In this document: piece by piece, positions 6,556 through 8,705 of the stretch
Layout: each line of letters opens with the position of its first letter
Position numbering within the stretch: position 1 is the stretch's first letter
Origin: a bacterium UBP1_UBA4771
GTDB taxonomy: Bacteria > Krumholzibacteriota > Krumholzibacteriia > Krumholzibacteriales > Krumholzibacteriaceae
Length of the DNA stretch: 8,705 nucleotides
Direction of reading: 5' to 3'
Assembly (NCBI GenBank): GCA_002403295.1
Contig: DHHN01000215.1
Coordinates: 1-8,705 of the forward strand
Notes under the pieces: model-generated
What the model was told of the DNA's origin: nothing
Databases searched by the model: none
Seen by the model: the letters and a program-made list of their open reading frames with translations, nothing else
Position numbers and translations under genes: made by a program

Positions 6556-6570
6556 CAGTAATTATTACTG
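6556..6570. promoter_or_regulatory. PerR/Fur-type operator, perfect 7-1-7 inverted repeat
   Basis: The 15-bp sequence CAGTAATTATTACTG is a perfect 7-1-7 palindrome, with further AT-rich partial symmetry on both sides. Its geometry and core (TAATnATTA) match Fur-family boxes, whose PerR consensus is TTATAATnATTATAA. It lies immediately downstream of the predicted -10 and about 12 bp before the perR ATG. Bound repressor would therefore block perR transcription. Binding by this PerR is inferred. Confidence 0.8.
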
Positions 6571-6599
6571 ATAATGGGCGTCGTCGCGGGGAATGTCAA
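6571..6599 (-). promoter_or_regulatory. Sigma-70-type promoter of the perR operon
   Basis: On the minus strand TTGACA (6599-6594, perfect -35) is followed by exactly 17 bp and CATTAT (6576-6571, four of six matches to the -10 consensus). Transcription would start near 6564, inside the palindrome, leaving a leader of about 20 A/T-rich bases before the ATG. Confidence 0.7.
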
Positions 6600-6623
6600 G
6601 AGGATTCCGGCGCGCGCATGAAA

Positions 6624-6650
6624 CGGCGCCCGGGAGCGATCGCGGCGCCG
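6624..6650 (-). terminator. Weak terminator-like hairpin after the small secreted protein gene
   Basis: CGGCGCC at 6624-6630 pairs perfectly with GGCGCCG at 6644-6650 around a 13-nt loop. On the minus strand the stem is followed by TTTC only, so termination would be weak. It lies between the stop at 6684 and the perR promoter, where a boundary between two transcripts is expected. Confidence 0.35.
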
Positions 6651-6683
6651 CGTTCTTCCCGCCGCCGCGCTTCGGGCTTCCCC

Positions 6684-7070
6684 TCAGCGATAGAGCGATT
6701 TGATCGCTCCCCAGGTGGAGCCTTCCGAGTCGGCCCTCACCGCCGCGGCGATCTTCTCGACCGCGAAATAGTCGCAGATCCGGGCGAGCGTGCCGGAACA
6801 CAGACCGGTATAGGATCTGCCGTGCACGGTGATCCGAAGCCCCACGAACGGCGCGAAATCGATGCTTTCGGAGACGAGGTACGCGGCCTTCGGTCCGACA
6901 TCGCTCGAGAGAAGGTACGAGCCGCAGAAACAGATGGAGATCTCCGGCGGCGCCGCGTAGGAGAGATCCCCGACGAGCACGTCGCTCCCCGTGGCCCGGC
7001 AGGGAAGGACGACGGACATGAGCGCGGTGGAAAAAAGCGCGCCGAGGATAACCGTTCGCAACCTCTTCAT
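6684..7070 (-). CDS. Small secreted protein of unknown function, possible OB-like fold
   Basis: This 128-residue protein is not assigned to a named family. It has a clear Sec signal peptide: positive N-terminus MKRLR, hydrophobic stretch about 7-22, and a likely cleavage after the Ala of CRA near residue 26. The VLPC before it is a poor lipobox, so a lipoprotein is less likely. The mature part has four cysteines, CFC (47, 49) and C91 and C99, that could form disulphides or bind a metal. The segment DFAPFVGLRITVHGRSYTG (71-89) followed by CDYFAVEKI (99-107) has the alternating pattern of an OB-fold beta strand pair, which is an inference from pattern only. The ATG is preceded by a strong GGAGGAGAGG. 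It sits downstream of another exported protein, from which it is separated by a hairpin, and upstream of the perR promoter. Confidence 0.8.
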   Translation of the reverse strand: MKRLRTVILGALFSTALMSVVLPCRATGSDVLVGDLSYAAPPEISICFCGSYLLSSDVGPKAAYLVSESIDFAPFVGLRITVHGRSYTGLCSGTLARICDYFAVEKIAAAVRADSEGSTWGAIKSLYR

Positions 7071-7097
7071 CGCCTCTCCTCCTCCCTTGAAAGAGCC

Positions 7098-7129
7098 CGG
7101 GGGCTCCCCGCCGTCGCGGGGAGCCCCCG
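7098..7129 (-). terminator. Perfect 14-bp GC hairpin after the FlgD-domain secreted protein gene
   Basis: The arms 7098-7111 and 7116-7129 are perfect complements around a four-base loop (CGTC on the plus strand). It begins 10 bp after the stop codon at 7140. On the minus strand it is followed by GGGCTCTTTC rather than a proper T-run. It may be a terminator or a 3'-end stabiliser that lets the next gene be expressed separately or at another level. Confidence 0.6.
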
Positions 7130-7139
7130 AAGCGTCGAG

Positions 7140-8705
7140 CTACCGCAAGAGCACCATCTTCCTCGTGAGCCGCTCGCTTCCGCAGGAGAACCTGTAGAAG
7201 TAGAGCCCCGAGGTGACCTGGCGTCCGTCGTCGTTGGTGCCGTCCCAACGATACGTATGGAGGCCGGGCTGAACCGTGCCCTCGAAGAGCGTCCGAACGA
7301 GCTCGCCCTTCACGTTGTAGATCCGAAGCTCGCCGCGGCCCTTGAGGCCCGCGGGCACGCCGATCTGGATCGCCGTGACGGGGTTGAACGGGTTCGGATA
7401 GTTCTGGAACAGGGTGAGCGCCGCCGGGATCTCCGGCGCGGCGCCTCCCATGCCGCCGGTCGCGCCGATAGCCGTCGTCGCCGTCGCGAGCCAGCTCAGC
7501 GTGCGGTCAAGGACGCCCGCCCGTGCGGCGGCATCCGTGATGTAGCTGAACTGGATGGCGAAGTAGACCGATGCGTGGAACTCGCCCACGTACCGGCCCG
7601 CGGCTGCCGAATCGGGCGCCGTCGGCACCATCGGCCAGACACCGTCGTACTGCTTGCCTTCCTTGTAGTAGTAGGCAAAGAGCTCTTCCTCGCTTCCGAT
7701 CTCGAGCGAGGTGGTGCTGGAGAGATGGTACTTGAAGATGACCTGGGCGCCGGGATAGGTCGTCGAGAGCTTGAGCTCGTCCGGATAGCTTCCGACGATC
7801 TGAATCCGCTCGTCGTTTCCGATCGGATCTCCCGGGGCGCTCCAGAGCCACCGGTACGTCGTTCCGGGATCGTCCTGCACGTAGGCCATGCCGGTGAACC
7901 GTTCCATGAACGATCTCGCCGTCGAGCCGTACGACATGTCGCGTCCCCAGAACACGACCTGCTGCTTGGTGCCGTCGTCCTGCGTAAGGAAGTTCGTCAG
8001 CAGCGTCATCTGGTTCGTGTCGAAGTACCAGCTCTCGTCCACGATGACTCCCGTGTACGCGTTCAGCATCGCGAGCGTCGGAAGTCCCTGGCTGTCCCAG
8101 TTCCACGTGTCGCAGGTCCTTCCGATCGCGGTGAACGCGTCGATGAAGGTCTGCGCGGGCGTATTCGAACCGCCGCCCAGGATCACGAGGTAATCCCCCG
8201 ACGGCATGATGCCGAACTGGTACGTGTTCGCCGGCGCGCCGGCGGGATTGTAGCTCGTGTTCGCGGCGTTGTCGGCGGCCGCGAGGTAGAGCTTGATCCT
8301 CGTGCGCGACGGCTGGCCCGGGATGTCGCCGGCGTATTCGTCGGCGACGCCCGTCGGAGCCATGGTGACGGGGTTCCAGCTCGCGCCGTCATTGGTGCTG
8401 TAATGGAGCGTCACGGACGCGACTCCCGAGAGCGCGTCAACGACCTTCGTCTTCACGACGTAGGGACCGACGGTGTCCCACGTGCTGGAGGGCACCGTGG
8501 TCGAGGTGAACACCGGACCCTCGGTGTCGGAGGCTCCAGCAATCATGACGTCGTCCACGTACCATCCTTCGTATGCGACCGACGGGTCGCTTCCGAAGTG
8601 CAGGCGGATGATGGCGGACTGGCCCTTGTACGGCGTGAGGTTGAAGGTCGCCTTGTGCCAGAAGTTGCCGGTCGCCGTTCCCGTGAAGATCGGCTCGAGC
8701 GGAAT
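7140..8705 (-). CDS. Secreted multi-domain protein with C-terminal FlgD-Ig-like sorting domain, N-terminus beyond window
   Basis: The frame stays open from the window edge, giving 521 C-terminal residues. Visible residues 1 to about 57 resemble a jelly-roll adhesion module ending in GWYVDDVMI (47-55), often seen next to secreted peptidase domains. About 60-165 is an Ig-like module (LSGVASVTLHYSTNDGASW, then a DNAAN end). From about 170 to 405 there is an alpha/beta-looking region: DYLVILGGGSN, GVIVDESW and QQVVFWGRDMSYG are alternating strand-helix pieces like a class-I glutamine-amidotransferase or Rossmann-type core. I see no obvious catalytic triad there. The end (about 430-521) has FQNYPNPFNPVTAI and LRIYNVKGELVRTL...GLYFYRF, the FlgD-Ig/type IX-like C-terminal domain that directs export or surface attachment in FCB-group bacteria. 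A start at 8558 is rejected because homologous sequence continues upstream. Overall function is unknown; a surface hydrolase or peptidase is one possibility. Confidence 0.9.
   Translation of the reverse strand: MPLEPIFTGTATGNFWHKATFNLTPYKGQSAIIRLHFGSDPSVAYEGWYVDDVMIAGASDTEGPVFTSTTVPSSTWDTVGPYVVKTKVVDALSGVASVTLHYSTNDGASWNPVTMAPTGVADEYAGDIPGQPSRTRIKLYLAAADNAANTSYNPAGAPANTYQFGIMPSGDYLVILGGGSNTPAQTFIDAFTAIGRTCDTWNWDSQGLPTLAMLNAYTGVIVDESWYFDTNQMTLLTNFLTQDDGTKQQVVFWGRDMSYGSTARSFMERFTGMAYVQDDPGTTYRWLWSAPGDPIGNDERIQIVGSYPDELKLSTTYPGAQVIFKYHLSSTTSLEIGSEEELFAYYYKEGKQYDGVWPMVPTAPDSAAAGRYVGEFHASVYFAIQFSYITDAAARAGVLDRTLSWLATATTAIGATGGMGGAAPEIPAALTLFQNYPNPFNPVTAIQIGVPAGLKGRGELRIYNVKGELVRTLFEGTVQPGLHTYRWDGTNDDGRQVTSGLYFYRFSCGSERLTRKMVLLR

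Noticed and set aside
6641..6652. Twelve-base palindrome CGCGGCGCCGCG
   Set aside because: A self-complementary GC run without a loop is common at this GC content; only the larger hairpin around it is listed as a weak terminator.
6565..7248. A 227-codon minus-strand frame spanning the small secreted gene and the perR promoter
   Set aside because: It crosses a perfect hairpin and a promoter-operator, is Arg-rich, and competes with a frame that has a signal peptide and strong ribosome site.
1..8705. Mobile elements, CRISPR arrays, tRNA or rRNA genes
   Set aside because: I looked for transposase motifs, regularly spaced repeats and tRNA-like cloverleaf ends on both strands and saw none.

Overview
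This 8.7 kb window is GC-rich, and every gene I can support lies on the minus strand, so the biology reads from position 8705 down to 1. The gene set points to an anaerobic or microaerophilic bacterium: a PerR-type peroxide sensor, rubrerythrin, two-iron superoxide reductase (desulfoferrodoxin), bacterial ferritin and a ferredoxin-dependent 2-oxoacid oxidoreductase. The secreted protein at 7140-8705 ends in the 'FQNYPNPFNP' plus FlgD-Ig-like C-terminal domain common in the Fibrobacteres-Chlorobi-Bacteroidetes supergroup and in GC-rich uncultured relatives (Eisenbacteria, Krumholzibacteriota, Latescibacterota types). A lineage of that kind is my inference, not a measured placement.

Region 1 (8705-6600) is extracytoplasmic. 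It holds the C-terminal 521 residues of a large secreted, multi-domain, C-terminally sorted protein, a strong GC hairpin, and a small Sec-exported, cysteine-containing protein of unknown function.

Region 2 (6599-3439) opens with a clear promoter (TTGACA, 17-bp spacer, CATTAT) whose start region is covered by a perfect 7-1-7 palindrome of the Fur/PerR box type. It drives perR, a TIGR02757/DUF2400 protein, a metal-efflux permease with a C-terminal heavy-metal-associated domain, and rubrerythrin. Spacings are 1 nt, an 8-nt overlap, and 50 nt, so this looks like one transcription unit under PerR autocontrol.

Region 3 (3438-1) starts after a 148-bp gap that carries an AT-rich island with a plausible extended -10 promoter. 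It contains desulfoferrodoxin, ferritin, a fused gamma-alpha 2-oxoacid:ferredoxin oxidoreductase subunit, and its beta subunit, which is cut by the window edge.

Taken together, the run of eight genes reads as an oxidative-stress and iron/metal-homeostasis cluster. PerR senses peroxide. Rubrerythrin and desulfoferrodoxin reduce peroxide and superoxide without making O2. Ferritin sequesters the iron that would drive Fenton chemistry, and the permease exports a soft metal. The 2-oxoacid oxidoreductase is a possible source of low-potential electrons and is itself an oxygen-sensitive Fe-S enzyme. The DUF2400 protein has a C-terminal segment resembling the catalytic-Asp region of HhH-GPD DNA glycosylases. 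That is the most speculative and most interesting link in the cluster. No RNA genes, CRISPR arrays, insertion sequences or plus-strand genes were supported, and there is no gene-free stretch over 300 bp.
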